A stretch of 64,000 nucleotides of DNA from Macropodus opercularis. Its lineage: Eukaryota; Chordata; Actinopteri; Anabantiformes; Osphronemidae. Within the stretch, counting starts at the first letter, position 1. Each line of letters begins with the position of its first letter. Where the stretch lies: assembly GCA_030770545.1 (NCBI GenBank), contig CM061100.1:2549501-2613500 (forward strand). The letters are read 5' to 3'. The notes under the pieces were generated by a model. That model did no database searches, had not been told where the DNA came from, and was given only the letters and a program-made list of their open reading frames with translations. Both the position numbers and the translations under genes were made by a program. Of this stretch, positions 1 through 12,844 are shown in pieces.

Positions 1-3000
1 GTGCACGTGGAAAGCAAAACAATAATCATTCCTATAAATTTTCTTTTAGAAGGAGCAACCGCTGACAGCGCTTTGTTGGATGAAGCCTGGCTGCTCCTTG
101 GCAAGGTAGGAAACCACCTGGGACGGCTCTTCTGTAGCTGCTCACAAACTGTTTGCATTACTACTGTGAGTGTGAGCGTTGCCAAATTAATCAGATCCCG
201 TTCCTGAGACCTTTGTCGGGTCAATTCACTAAATGTCAGCGTTTATTAGTGACTGTCTGTCGGTACATCTCAAATCAGTTCCAGCGCATTAGTAATGTTA
301 TTAGTATTGCTTAAATAAAAACTGGGAAGAATAAACGTATCTGATCTAAGCTGTGTTTGTTAAGCACTGTAGCGCAAGACAACACAAGGAAACACTGCAA
401 TTATCCTAAACCCTGTGTGTTTTACACACCTCACAAACGATTGTGAAGCATCTTATGTGACGGAGAGAAATAAAAGCAGAGGAAATGCAAAGTTTTCAGT
501 TATCAGCGAATAAAACATCTGTCTGTACAGTGGTTGGTTTTAATGCTGTGTCTTCACTGTGACTCCTCCCGACTGTATAATGTGCCGTTTGTATCGTCAG
601 CGAGTGTGTTTGTAATTCTCCTGTTATTTGTATTTGTCTGTCTTTCTGGTCAGAGTCTTTACATTATCTACAACTCAACTAGACCATCAACAGCTCAGTC
701 TGTGATTTGAATGTGTTGTGCTGCTTATTTAGCCTCAAGCTGTGATGACGAGATCCGTTCAGCTCACGTTTTACTGCACCGCATATTTTCTTTGAACAAG
801 TCCTTTTTAGCTGCGGTTGTTCCTCAGGTTTAGCCAAGAGTGTGCAAAACCAACGACTTCTCTGTCGTCTTGAGGCACTTTGCAATGTCGAGTTAAAGAT
901 CTTGCAGAACACTTGACCCAAGGAAATCCCACACTGAGCAGCTTTGGTAAACGTTGAGATCCAGCCCAACCAGGCTCAGGGTGGGCGGCCATCCGATGTG
1001 CTGTCATATTATAAATTCTGACCCGTGATTGTGTCAGTGCTGCTCCTATGGTGTGACTCACAGATGACGTGAGACATTAAGTCGTGTTGCCGAAAGCGCC
1101 GAGTCGTGGGTGGTCGTGCCGCGCGCCACAGACCCGCACCCAGCATCTCCCTTTGAAAAGAGATAGCGAGTGCGATGCATGCAATCACCCACATGCTGCA
1201 GATTAATCCTAACATGATGCCGAGCTGTTATTCACTTGTGGGACATGCCTGTGAAAGTGAATCTGTTGTAAGACATCACCAGCCTCGTTTGGCTCTTTGT
1301 CTAATCCTGCATGTACGACTTTAATGACCCCAGCTGTGAAAACAAAGCGTACGCATCTCCTCCTCCGCGCCCTGTCCTACGGTAGATCCCCGGAGGCTGA
1401 TGTTGGTGGGGGGTGTAGTGTGGGAGTTGGATGGGGGGGTGTCCAGATGCTTGGTTTGGAGGAAGCTAAAGAACTTCAAGGTTCAGCTGGTTAAGCGCTG
1501 TAAGACATACTTCAACACTTCCTTCGCTCTCTGCCTCTCCGTCTCAGTCGGCGTGCCTCCGCTGTATGTTTGTCTAAGGCAGTGTGAGAGAGTGAAAGTT
1601 TGTGTTATTCTTTAGTGCAAATCAATCCTTCTACGATCATGCAGCCGAAAGGTGCCTTGCTAAACGGGGAATATCAGAAATCAGGTGAATTGCGATACCG
1701 TTTTCAGGCACGGAGAAGAAAAAGCAAACAAAGCTGCAACAGGGGTGACTGGAAATGTTATTGTGTGAGTAGAGTAGTTAAATGCTTCCATTGCTCTCCT
1801 TCTCTCTCCCTCTGCCCCTCAGGCTCCATAAAATGGCAGTGGATAGCAGTTCGTCCCTGCGGAGCATCACTAGGATAAACACGCACTCATGAATGGCCTG
1901 CATTGAGTCGAGGCTGGAAGGGGATGCGGGGGAATACAGGGGTCACAAGCGGACCCCTCCTACCGGGGCGAGGTCACCACACTGACTGCCCTCATAGCAG
2001 CGCCAGACGGGGATGAAAACCCCCTTTGGTAAAACCCCTCTTCGCTCCTTAGCTGCCATCAGTCCTTCATCCCTCCCTTTCGAAATCCCAGAAGTGTGAA
2101 CTGGTAGCGCGATGAATCCCCCTGCTCCACCACCGAGAGACTGATTATTTGTTTAGACTGGGAAAGTCATTAGGCATTAACGAGAGAGTATCAATCTGTC
2201 AGGCGCTTCCACTGCAGGCTCGGGCTGCTCTCAACTGGAAAGCGACTGGCACAGTGTGAGGTGGGGAATCTGCTTGGTTCAGGAAAAAAGCTGAGCAGCT
2301 CTGACCATTCGCTACTTCATGCCTTGAAAATGTGAATAATCTTGAAGAGAGTATGAGCATCACATACCTGCTGAGGCCTGCTGGGCAGCATTGATAGCTC
2401 TGTTTTTTGCTCTAGTGCCATGGAAATATACTGAAACATACGACACAGACATCCTATAGCGTTGCTTTTTTTTTTAACAATATGCTTCTACGTGTTTAAG
2501 ACATAACCTCTTCAACTGCACGAGCAAGCTTTTTATAGACGTTTGCTGGAAGCCGCTTCCTGATCTCAGACTCGATAAATTAAGCGAGTCACCGCTTTTA
2601 TTACTGTACTTTTGAACTGCACATTGATGAATTTGTCTGACTTGTGAAATTCCCCCTAAAACTGACCTATTCTACTCAACGGTTGCAAAAGTAGGAGGAT
2701 GGGAGAGAAGCATGAGGTATACGAGGGAGGAAAAGTTCCACAGCTGACCGGCGTTCAGATGCTCAGATTTATGTCTTCGCTCTCCGACGTCCTAACCTTT
2801 CCAACCAGCTCTGCATTTCACTCTCGGGCATAGAAATGGTAACACGCTGATCTGTGCAGCATATGTGCTCACACTGGGCTGACACTGCGTCTGGACCCTC
2901 CTACCACCTTGTTCCAGTGCAGAGTGGCAGGACAGGATGGAGCCTGGTGTGGACAGTGAATCAATTAAGCTACTGTAAAAACAGCGAGCTGCACGGGCAG

Positions 3001-6000
3001 ACGGGGTCGCCACAGCTGCCGGAGCCGCTTCAGGCGCCGTCATCTTTTCAGAACACTTTTCAAAGCCTGCTCCCTTTAAGCTGTCTTACGTATCAACATT
3101 CTCTGTGTTTACCTGGCACCTAATATCTTTGCTTTTCTAACAGGAACTCGCTCTGTTATCCAGTTTCATTGAAAGTTTCCAAATGCATCATTCCCGCTTG
3201 TTTGAGTTGGCTGCACAGGCTGCAGCGCTGTACACGAATCAGCTGCTGAAGACCATCCGGGGCATCGTTTGAGAAATGTCCAAGACTAAAGAAACAAACA
3301 CAGGCTTTAAGCAAGTTTAGATATTGTTATTCTAAGCTTCACATGCAGCGGAGCACGGCCACAGAAGCTCTGCATATGTTCAACTTGATCCCTCCAAAAT
3401 ACTGATAAAGGCAGTCAAAGTTTAAAGTTGGGCTCTAGGGTGACATTAACTTGGCATTTTTTTTGTTTGGTTGCTCAGTTGAAGACACAAAAAGCAGGTA
3501 ATCAGCCGACGGCTGTATTTACAACAGCCTACGTGGGAACACCTGACAAAACACAAGGCCAAAGCTGACCTGTCTCTTTAAAATGATACCAGAACTGATT
3601 TATTTTTAATTTCCAAGCTTTTAAAGATACCGCAGTCACAAATCATTTTTATTCCCTCATAATTTAATTATTTAATCTTAATTTAAATAACTTATTTCAT
3701 TTAGCCTTTTTGAAAACCCCTTCTCACTGTAAATTCTGGAGGAAAATATTATGTAAAAACTTGTGAAAAAATGTAATGGAAATAAGCACGTGACTTCACG
3801 CTGAAATGCATCCTGGCACTAAATCATCCTTCAAAACATACAGTGTGTGATTCTGGTTGCACTGATTCGAGGACTAGTTTATTAGAATGTAACGCGTCCA
3901 CCTTGGAAACAGAAACGGCCGCAGCGCACGTGGCCTCGCGTGACTCGCGTACGTGTGCTGCTTCCTGATCAAACATATTTTGCTGTTTGGAGAAGTCTGC
4001 TTGCATAGTGATTGCGCTGAATTACCACTGCTGGATGGTGGTAATTAGTCTTGGTGTTCACATTTAAGAGTGTGTGCACACTGAGTGTATGTGGGTGTGT
4101 AAAAGCCACTTTTCCAGCTTTGCCGTGTATGAGAGGGCAAAATGGAAGCATAAGTGAGGCACTAGAAGCCTCGGAGGTAAAACATGTGAAAACCATCCCT
4201 AGCCAGAGTGATTGCAGATTCAACTGGGGTAAATGGAGCGAGTTCAGATTATGGTAATTCAGTAAACACACAAGATGGACCTCTTTACCGCTTTGTGAAC
4301 TGTCGCAATTTGTGCGAATTGAGTAGGAGTGAAGCTTTTTGGTCTTGTTCAGGTATATGCAGCGTAGCTTAGTGGTGGATTTACGGCAAATTGAGTCTCC
4401 GCTAGCGTTTCGGCACGTCTGTTGCACCCTGCTGTGGCCCCGAACGTGTATCCAGTTACCTGCCGGTGGAGCCACTTCACGTGTCCAACAGAGACGCGCT
4501 CAGAAGTGGGCTTGACCACCCTGCAGCACCGGGGCCACAGTGAACCTATACTTTGATAGAGGCCCCCGAATCTGTTGTGACGGGGAGCAGGAAGTTCCTG
4601 CTGCCTTGGGAGGAAGTATCACATAAAAACGTCTTTTTTCCCACTTTGCAATGTTACCAGTTGGATGTTTTGTATGGGACAGTTTGGTAGAGGCACTCGG
4701 GCCAAAAGGAGACTTTCAGCTGAAGGTTTCCTCCCTCCCTTCAGAGAACCAGTGCCGTTCTTGAACACGGTGTGACGTTTTCTGCAGTGGCTTTATCAAA
4801 GCTTTGGTGTAGAATGGAATGGAGAAGGAGTTTAGTGAAGGGACGTCCTCAGTGTCTCTGACTCAGTAAATCCCTCCAAGATAAGACGTGTGATTGACTG
4901 CAGGCCGGTGTAGCTGAGCAACCGACTCTTAAATACTCACACGCTGTATTTCTTCTCAAAAACTCACATCCATTCATTTTCCAGACCTTACAGAGTTATG
5001 ATTCACAGGGCAGCTGACAATTTACGAATGAGTCTTTTCTATGGGATTTTCCTCACCTCGACAATGTCATACATAACCGTGCAGTGTCTGATCAGGAAAT
5101 CAAAGCTCGGATCCTTAATACGTTGCAGAGGGTCATGGTTTGGGCTTTTATGTGGTTCTCGTTTTGGCAAAGGCTACTTCCAAGAGCTGGGGCTCGTGTG
5201 CGTATATCCTAAAACCCTCTGGATCTAATTGTGAGCCGATGTGTTGCTGCGCGAGAAGAGCACGTCTGTCAGATATCAAGACACTTTCAGGCAAACTTCC
5301 AGAAGCCTTCGAAGGCACAGTGACACAGAGAGAGCTGGGGTGGCGCGATCCAACCACTTGAAATGCTCGGCTCCAGCGTCTCCCTGTTCCTTTTAGAGAT
5401 CCGAGTCATCTGCCATAGACACTTTGTGGTTGGGTCAATGAGGCGGAGAGCTGGAGAAAGAGGAGGATGGAAGGAAAGAAATATACAAACAGAAGGGAAT
5501 GTTCGGTGGGGGAGGGGAGGAGGGTATTTAGGGAAGGAAAAATGAAGGATGAATGAGCCTACATGGGTGGCTTCCAGATTTTCTTCTTTTTTTTTTTTTG
5601 AGTGACAAGACCATCATTATTGAAAAGTCGGTGACATAATGCAGAGGATGCAGAGTGTAATTACAAACTTGCAAGCTGTCAGAACCAAAGCTGGATTGGA
5701 GCTACTCCCCTCCTCGCCTATTCACACGCGTTCACGCAGGCAGGATATTTCTGTCTCTCTGGCTGCAGGTCTTGGATGCATATCGTGGCGTATCAAGATG
5801 TGTGTTTGCTGTGTAGATTACCGGCAGTCTGTGTTTAGAAGTGGGTCCTGCTCAGAGGAAATGTTTGGGTTCTGCCTTGTGTCAGCTGCAGCCCTCGGTG
5901 TAGATTACCTGCGGGTGTCACGATGATGAACGGGCTGCTGTAGCCCGTTGATGTGTTTATGACCGAAAGGCGTTGTTGCATGTAACTAATCAGGCCTGAA

Positions 6001-7408
6001 GCTGGTAGTCGCAAGCAGACGGCTCCGAACGGTAACGTGATGATGCTAAATGATGTGTAGGATGCTAACGGTCAGCGGATGTTGCAGTGACATCACACAG
6101 CTGCTGGACTCAGAAGTGGCCGTGTAGGACCCGGTGGGACTTTCCAACTGGCTGTTGGCTATGTGCAGCCAACTTTGTGTTCTATTTATTGTTGTAACCT
6201 AAGTAGGAGATGTAGGTGACCCCTGTACTTTGTTTCAAGTGGACAGAATAATAAATTCTGCTGTAACAAATGGTTTGTTTCAAGGCGCCTGTTATTTTAT
6301 CATCACATTCTGCACAAGCGTGATGGATAAGCTACGGGTCCCAGTTGTTTGTACGAGTGGATATTATGCCAAAGCAAACACGTGCAGGGCTAAAAAAGTA
6401 AAAAAAGAGGCAGCAACATAATTCTACGGCAGATCCCGGATCTGCGGGTTCACGCTAAGGTGAGACAGGCCCAACGCAGAACAAATAAAAACACCCCTGA
6501 AAGTCTTCAGCTAAATAAATTATGTGCGTGGACGCGCAAGCTTGCACTTCATGAAGTGGTGAAAGCTCCGTGTTTCTTCGCCTGGCCTGTCTGGAGCGAG
6601 GTGGCCTGGAGCCAGAGGCTTTAATTCCTCTGTCAAACAGCACTCCATGCCTCTACAGCTGGTACAGTAACCGTGAGGCTCATCGCTGCCCAATACCTTC
6701 GCCATCTCTCTGTCCCCGTATAGCGTTGCATTAAAAGTGCTGAAAAAAAGACGAAAGGCTTTGTCTCCTTCTTTCTTGTTAAACAGCTCAGAGAGAGAAG
6801 AAAGAACGCGACGAAGAAAGAATAGATCAGAAAAAGAAAGAGCAAAACTACAGCATCACAAAAGGGGGAAGCAGAATCTACCCCAAAGCCACTCTTGTGT
6901 AGCAGGTCCTTGCAGTTCTGAGCAGCCTCTAATTAGGCCAGCATTCAGGGGTGGCATTAGTTCCCAAACTTTTTAATGGGGTGGAAAGCGGAGCTCCTTT
7001 TAGAGAGAGGGGATAAGTGTAGCAACGGTTCCACACGCTGAAAAGCAGATGGAGAGATTCTGCACCTCCCTCTGAGCTATTCACTCCTTTTACGCATTTT
7101 TTAAACATGTCATTCCTTGTGCTCTCCCAGTTTCCAGTTCCCATCCTTTTGTTAACTCTGCTGCGTTTTCTATACATTTCACCTTCGTCAGATGCACCGA
7201 TATTCAGAATTTATGTAACTAAAATGCTTCCATGAACTACAGGTAAACGTTACTTTGTGTGGTAGCTAGTAGATTTGTCCATGCTGCTTTCTCTAAGTAT
7301 TAGTTTTTTTCATTTCTTTCAGTTTAACGGCTTTTATATTTTTATTGCGGTCTGAAATAAAGAAATGGCCATTAACACTTAATAAATAAATGAACTTATG
7401 TCACTGTA
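1..7408. other. Non-coding flank, no gene recognised
   Basis: No open frame here shows a protein family, and none joins to a neighbour through plausible splice sites. The longest (about 168 codons on the minus strand, 3969-4475) has an unstructured composition and no recognisable domain. In human the genes beyond FOXD1 on this side are TMEM174, TMEM171 and FCHO2; I see none of them. By position this is probably 3' flanking or regulatory DNA of foxd1, but that is inference. Confidence 0.6.
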
Positions 7409-7898
7409 CAGTACTGTGCAAAAGTTTTAGGTGGGTGTGAAAAAACGTTGTAAACAAAGAAAGCTTTCAGAAATATAAACAATGATTGTTTATATTTGTC
7501 AATTTACGAAAGGCAAAGTGAGCGAACAAAAGAAAAATCAATTCAATATTTGGTGTCACTCAGTACTGGAAGTGATGCTTGGCCCCCACAGAGCCCTGAT
7601 CTCAGCATCACAGTGTGTCTGGATCACATGAAGAGACAGAAGGATGTAGAAACCCTGCATCCACAGAAGATCTGTGGTTGGTTCCACCAGCCGAGTTCCT
7701 TCAAACACTGTGTGAGTGAACCTAGAAGAACTGCTGCAAAGGCTGGTCACAGCAAATTGATGTGGTTTAGATTTCTCTGCTGTTCATTCAATGCGTTTTG
7801 TTCATTTATGAAAATTAATGGTTAACACTTCTATTTTTGAAAGCTTTCTGTGTTAACAGCATTTTTTTACACTTGCCTAAAACTTTTGCACAGTACCG
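7409..7898 (+). mobile_element. Decayed Tc1/mariner-like DNA transposon remnant (490 bp)
   Basis: The two ends are long imperfect inverted repeats of about 65 bp, starting at 7409 and ending at 7898. Both carry the outer core CTGTGCAAAAGTTTTAGG. A TA dinucleotide flanks each end (7407-7408 and 7899-7900), as expected for Tc1/mariner insertion. Between them only a fragment of the C-terminal transposase coding region remains, so most of the gene was deleted. The element cannot move by itself. This terminal repeat type is, from general knowledge, common in teleost genomes; the exact family name needs a repeat-library match. Confidence 0.88.
7496..7825 (+). pseudogene. Tc1-like transposase fragment
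   Basis: Within the inverted repeats the translated frame contains WPPQSPDLS followed by a DHMKRQ-like segment and a PSSFKHCVSEPRR segment. This corresponds to the C-terminal part of a Tc1-family transposase, where the family motif is W-P-x-Q-S-P-D-L-N-P-I-E-x-x-W. The position normally held by the last catalytic Glu, just after PDL, reads T-V here, and the N-terminal DNA-binding half and the first catalytic Asp are missing. It is a dead internal-deletion copy. Confidence 0.8.
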
Positions 7899-7900
7899 TA

Positions 7901-10870
7901 TATACTCGATTTGTATTTTTTAATTTAGAAGACATTTAATTGATGATGCCAGTGGTATTACAGTTATTTTAGTTTATTATTATACAAAGCAAAACAACGT
8001 TAATATTTTGAAGTAATAATTGCACTTTATGGATGCATTAATGTGGATTTGTAAACGCTTTACAAAGGGTTTCACACTAGAAATCTTAAAACACACTCTG
8101 TTGAGAGGGAATTAAATTAGCTGCAGCGTTTTTGCACTTCGGTTACAATATTTCAATAAAATATCTTTTAAAAGTCAATTGGTTGTGATTTTTTCTTTTT
8201 TAGTAATTCCACATTATGGACAAACACATCTAGTCAAAAGCTACGTTACATTTTATTAACACAAGTTAATTAAAAAAAAAAATAGGTGATATATTCATAC
8301 AGAACAGAAACATAAACACTTGTCCGCTTGGTTAAGTAGTATGTTTGTTTTTTACACGTGAAAACATTTTCATACAGACTAAAACCAGCTTTTCCATAGA
8401 TGTTAAATTATGAAATTGCCCACTGTTAAAACACACTTTTAATGTTTTACCTAATGGTGAATATTTTTTTTTCTCATTAAAGACCATAAAAGCTAAGATC
8501 AGCCAAAGCTCAAACTGAGGTGTTGGGTCTCTATGACCCACTTTGAGATATAGATTATTCTCACAGTCCTGAGCACATTTCACCCACAGCTAAGTGTCTG
8601 TTACGACCGGAGTGTTGTGCTTTATCTCCTCTCCTCATGACCTGTGACCCAGCGTGATGAACTGCTAACTGAGCCTCAGTCATGCTCAAGGAGGCTGATG
8701 CCCACATGATCCTTGACATTTCATGAAAAGCCCTTTTTCCAGCAGTAGTATATTCTGCTCCTACAGACCTCAAAACAAGGAAACTATTCCTTAAACATGA
8801 TCAGAGATTTTAAATGAAATTCACAAACTGTTCTGTAAAATGTGTGACTTTCCTTATTCGTTATTTCACTTCACTTTCATTTAAATGAGTGTTACAAATA
8901 TAAAATTAACTAACAAAAATAGGTCATTATGCAAACGACTCAACCAGATCAAATATGGACGTTTCGCCACATAAGTAACGATAAATCAAACGCAACGTCA
9001 ATTCTTTAATTTTATCTTGAACCAGTGTTTATTCTTCAATAGTTTTTCTGTGCGTCTGGTTTAACCCTTAACTCCTGAGATTTTTTTTTAATTTACGGGT
9101 ATCTTGTCAAATTGTCCAGCGTGAAATACAAACTTAAAATTAACCGAGAAGCACAGGGGAGAGTGAAATATGGCCTAATAGACGTCCATCCATCATCCAT
9201 AACGGGCTGCGGCTTCTGACTACGACGCAGTTTCCAAATGAAGTGTGTAAATCTTTGTAAAGCCGTGGTGCGTAGTCTGGAGACATGTGTACATGTTGGT
9301 ATTAAAGCCACACAGTTACTCCTATTATTTATCATCTGGCTATTAGAGCAATTCCATCCACGAGGCCTCAATGAACCCACGGGAAGGTCGAATTCAGACG
9401 ATAATAGAAATGTATACATCCAATAAGCAACACAATACACACTGTTCATCCAACCACGTCATGTGAAATGCCCGAGTTTCAAATATACAAAAATGCCATA
9501 AAATCATTATACACAAAAAACACTGCTCTTATTTTGAGAGAGCAGCTGCTGGGAGAACAAGCGATTACAGCCTAATAAACCTCGTTGCATTAATGATTAT
9601 TGTCCGTATTTAGCCATTTGTATTTGTAAACAAGCCCATACAGTACAACTGACCTCCTTCCCTGCTGCTCCCTCTCCGTCTCCTCACTGTGTTTGTGTGC
9701 GCGTGTGCATGTCTGTCTCTCGTTGCGTGTTACATCATCACGCAAACGCTGTCCTCCCGTGGCCTAGTAAACTGGCTCTAAGCGCTGCACCAATTTAGCG
9801 ATCTACTACACACACGTTGCTTTGAATCAGGGGAGGCAGACACACGCAGTCGACGGGCGCACGCACCCAGTCACGGAAGGAGCGTTGCTGCGTAATAGAG
9901 GCTGCATGTAGCGCGCATGAAAGATTCAACGGGAGTCTGACACATGCTGCAGAAGCATCGCTGAAACACAGGTGCTGCAGTCCTCGGCTTTGGCACCAGA
10001 GTCGCTCTGATGTGGAGACGAATGCCTTCAAATGTCAACCTGCAGGTTTTTCTCTGCCTTACCCCCCTGAATGACACATTTGTGTCTAATTATCTGCAGT
10101 TATCTCTGAGGTCCTTGGAAAGACACTCAGCCTACGTGGTGCAAGTGGCACGCTCCTCTATGTAGGGCAAACAAATGCCAAAATAAAAGTGAGTAAACAC
10201 TAAAAACGCTGAGCGGATTAAGGTGGCTTTAACCTCCAAAACATCCCTGTCCACAAGACCTGTTGGCCCCGTGGCAAACACGCAGCGAGACTTCAGTAGC
10301 AACGTTTCATTTTCCCTGCGTAAAAACTGTGTCACATAAGAGCAGATAATGAAATATTGGATGAGGAGTGTTTCCTCAAGAGCTGTCCTGCTGTCGACAT
10401 CAGCACCGGCGTAATCACCGACCTGCAGCAAGCAAAACGCAGCCCCCGTCTCACCCCGCTGACACCTCCCTGTCCGCTCACCGTAATTACGAGGATGAGT
10501 GTGAGAGAGGTCAGATGGACACGCAGATGCCGTGTGCGCATGTCCCAGCGAGTATACTGCTCTGACATTAGCGAGTGTGTAACGTTTGCACAAACTGTAG
10601 CCTAAGTCTGCAAACACAATGCATACATTTATTTCACCAGAGGCTCATTCTCAGGCCTCCTGAGATGAAGAAATCGCCTTTTATACCTCACCCAAAGCCA
10701 GTTAACGTTATTATTAGCTGATCATTACACACAACCACAAAGTAAAAAGCCAACACAACCATAAACTTCATCTAAATGGTTTTGGCGACGGTATTTTGCC
10801 TAGTTTCCGTCGAAGGCTATAAACTCTTGGGTGTCTCACCAAGGCCATGACGCGTGAGAGTATTTAATGC
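7901..10870. other. AT-rich intergenic DNA downstream of foxd1
   Basis: No coding exon is recognised. The short open frames on both strands (for example 9093-9449 and 10132-10617, minus) have no family features. The block at roughly 9530-9650 has homeodomain-like TAAT cores and a forkhead-type GTAAACA at 9626-9632, so it is a candidate enhancer by composition only. Confidence 0.5.
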
Positions 10871-10987
10871 ATTTATTACAAACAAATTAGCTTTTTTTGA
10901 AAAACGAAATTTATTCTTGTTGAAAAACAAACTTGTGTAAAAATATCACACTTCAATTACACAATACTTGCCAAAAATGTACAATGT

Positions 10988-10993
10988 TTTATT
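10988..10993 (-). terminator. foxd1: Candidate foxd1 polyadenylation signal
   Basis: Plus-strand TTTATT reads AATAAA on the coding strand about 475 nt after the foxd1 stop codon. A second AATAAA lies at 10910-10915, so two cleavage positions are possible. The surrounding AT-rich sequence fits a 3' UTR. The choice between the two is not decidable from sequence alone. Confidence 0.5.
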
Positions 10994-11466
10994 ACTGAAA
11001 AACACACACACTGCATATTATTATTATAAATGTATGACTTTGCTCTCTGTGTCTCTTAATACAAAGTTGAAATCAGAAGCTTCAAATGTTTCGATTCGCC
11101 AAGCTAATAAAAACATGGATGTGTTTGACACAAATACATAATTAACCTATTTTTTAACATGTGATCATTAAAACCTCTTCATTTTATCCTGAGACGACCT
11201 AAACAGTGACGGAAATGAATCACTCCGTGGAAAATACAGGGGAAGTTCGTGATCAAAATTCTGATTCACACCGGGAAAAAAATACATAAATATACGTTTT
11301 TGAACAGCATGAATATAGGCACAAATAGTGTTTGTCTTCACGTCCGTCATTCAGCTGCGTGCTATCAAATAAACATACAAAAATAATCCTACCTTCAGTG
11401 AGGGGTGTTTTTGTTTTTGTTGCTGTTTCTTTTTTAAGTTTCTTGAAAAGTTTGTGGTTAAGACAT

Positions 11467-12504
11467 TTAACAGCTGCTAGTGCCGCTCACAACTCTGCTC
11501 GGGAAGTTTTCGACCGGGTGTAAAACGGCTCCGGAATGTACCGTTTGTGGCTGGCCGGCCACTGGAGGTCCCAGAGAGGACGTCAAGACCGGCACAACGA
11601 CAGGAGAAGTCCTGGAGGGGCTCACCGACCCCCCGATGATACTCTCTATGGAGAAGGGAGACCGCTGCACCGGAGAGCTGGACTTCTGCACCGTGGCCGC
11701 AGCCTGCGAGGTGGCGGAGCCCAGAGTGGAGCTGAGCTGAGGGTAAAATCTACTCCTGGCTAAGTCCGTGGACGTGGGCATCAAAGACGGCGCAGGGATA
11801 ATGGTTCCCGTGTGCGAATGCCTGGAGTGTTGCTGCTGCTGCTGAAACGCAAAAAGCGCAGAGTGCGTGTGGTACGACTGGAGCTGGATGCCGTATCCTC
11901 CGCAGCCATACGGTCCGTAGCCGTACGCGGCACCGCCAGGGATAAAACTGTTGTGTTCCCGCAGCAAGTCCTGCGTCTGCTGCCGCTTGAAGCGTTTCCT
12001 GCGCCTCAGAAAGCTCCCGTTGTCAAACATATCAGCCGACTCCGGGTCCAAGGTCCAGTAGTTGCCCTTCCCGGGGTTCCCAGGCTCCCTCGGTATCTTC
12101 ACGAAGCAGTCATTGAGGGATAAGTTGTGTCTAATGGAGTTCTGCCAGGCTGGGAACTTCTCCCTGTAGTATGGGAAGCGGTTGCTGATGAAGTCGCAGA
12201 TTTCGCTGAGGGTGAGCCTCTTTTTGGGACTCTGTAAGATGGCCATGGTGATTAAGGCGATGTAGGAATAGGGGGGCTTCACCAGGGTGTTCTTGCCCGC
12301 TGGCTTGTAGGTATCCCTTGAGGAGGTGGAGCTGTCCAGGCACGGAGGAGGAGAGCCGGCCAGGAGAATGCCGTCGCGCATCTGGGCCACATCGTCCACG
12401 AAGGAGCGCGTCTGGTTATCTCCATCCTCCCCTTCGCCGACCACGTCTATGTCGGTCTCTTCCGAAAGGATGGAGGCATCCGACATTTCTGAGCTCAGAG
12501 TCAT
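11467..12504 (-). CDS. foxd1: Forkhead box protein D1, single exon
   Basis: This intronless gene of 345 codons encodes a forkhead transcription factor. The forkhead (winged-helix) domain spans about residues 76-170, opening with KPPYSYIALITMAI and containing the recognition helix segment WQNSIRHNLSLNDCFVK. The acidic N-terminus (residues 7-30, with SILSEETDIDVVGEG) is typical of FoxD proteins. The C-terminal FSIESIIG (284-291) is an eh1-like Groucho-binding motif that usually makes these factors repressors. Family knowledge: FoxD1 acts in kidney stroma, temporal retina and forebrain patterning. The protein is shorter than mammalian FOXD1 (about 465 residues), mainly because long Ala/Gly/Pro-rich runs are absent; a Tyr/Gly patch (residues 190-211) and a short Gln run (221-225) remain. 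The coding region is CpG-rich. The ATG at 12502-12504 is the first in frame. Linkage to btf3 favours foxd1 over foxd2 or foxd4. Confidence 0.95.
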   Translation of the reverse strand: MTLSSEMSDASILSEETDIDVVGEGEDGDNQTRSFVDDVAQMRDGILLAGSPPPCLDSSTSSRDTYKPAGKNTLVKPPYSYIALITMAILQSPKKRLTLSEICDFISNRFPYYREKFPAWQNSIRHNLSLNDCFVKIPREPGNPGKGNYWTLDPESADMFDNGSFLRRRKRFKRQQTQDLLREHNSFIPGGAAYGYGPYGCGGYGIQLQSYHTHSALFAFQQQQQHSRHSHTGTIIPAPSLMPTSTDLARSRFYPQLSSTLGSATSQAAATVQKSSSPVQRSPFSIESIIGGSVSPSRTSPVVVPVLTSSLGPPVAGQPQTVHSGAVLHPVENFPSRVVSGTSSC

Positions 12505-12792
12505 GGCTCACATAGGCTACGGCTGTGCCCTCCGACGCCAGGCGAGGAAGACGATGGGATGCGCAAGCTGCCCTGCCCTCCCTCTTCAAAAACTCATATG
12601 AGGAGGGGGAGAGGAGAGGAGCACGTGTCGCGGCCAGTGGTAGATGCCCCCTTCTTTTCTCGCCCTTTCCATATGTTTTCAGGTTATACCGCCGGCTAAC
12701 GAACGGTCCCGGTGATGCCAGGCTGAGAAATGTGCCGGGAAACCTGCAAAAGGACCAAACCTGACTCGCACAGGGGGCGGATCTTCTCTGTG

Positions 12793-12800
12793 TTTTTATA
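12793..12800 (-). promoter_or_regulatory. foxd1: foxd1 TATA box
   Basis: On the minus strand this reads TATAAAAA inside a GC-rich stretch about 290 nt upstream of the foxd1 ATG. A start about 30 nt downstream (near 12765) would give a 5' UTR of roughly 260 nt. It is the only clear TATA element in the CpG-rich upstream sequence. Confidence 0.65.
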
Positions 12801-12844
12801 CCGCCGCCCTGGTCACATGACGAGGAGACGTCACCGAGGCGCAA

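Noticed and set aside
3969..4475. 168-codon open frame on the minus strand
   Set aside because: No domain, no signal peptide, mixed composition, and no splice partners; length is within chance for this window.
10132..10617. 161-codon open frame on the minus strand with overlapping open frames on the plus strand
   Set aside because: No family motif; overlapping frames on both strands in a GC-richer patch indicate low stop density, not coding.
12416..12844. 142-codon open frame on the minus strand overlapping the foxd1 start
   Set aside because: It overlaps the foxd1 leader and N-terminal coding region in another frame; CpG-rich shadow.
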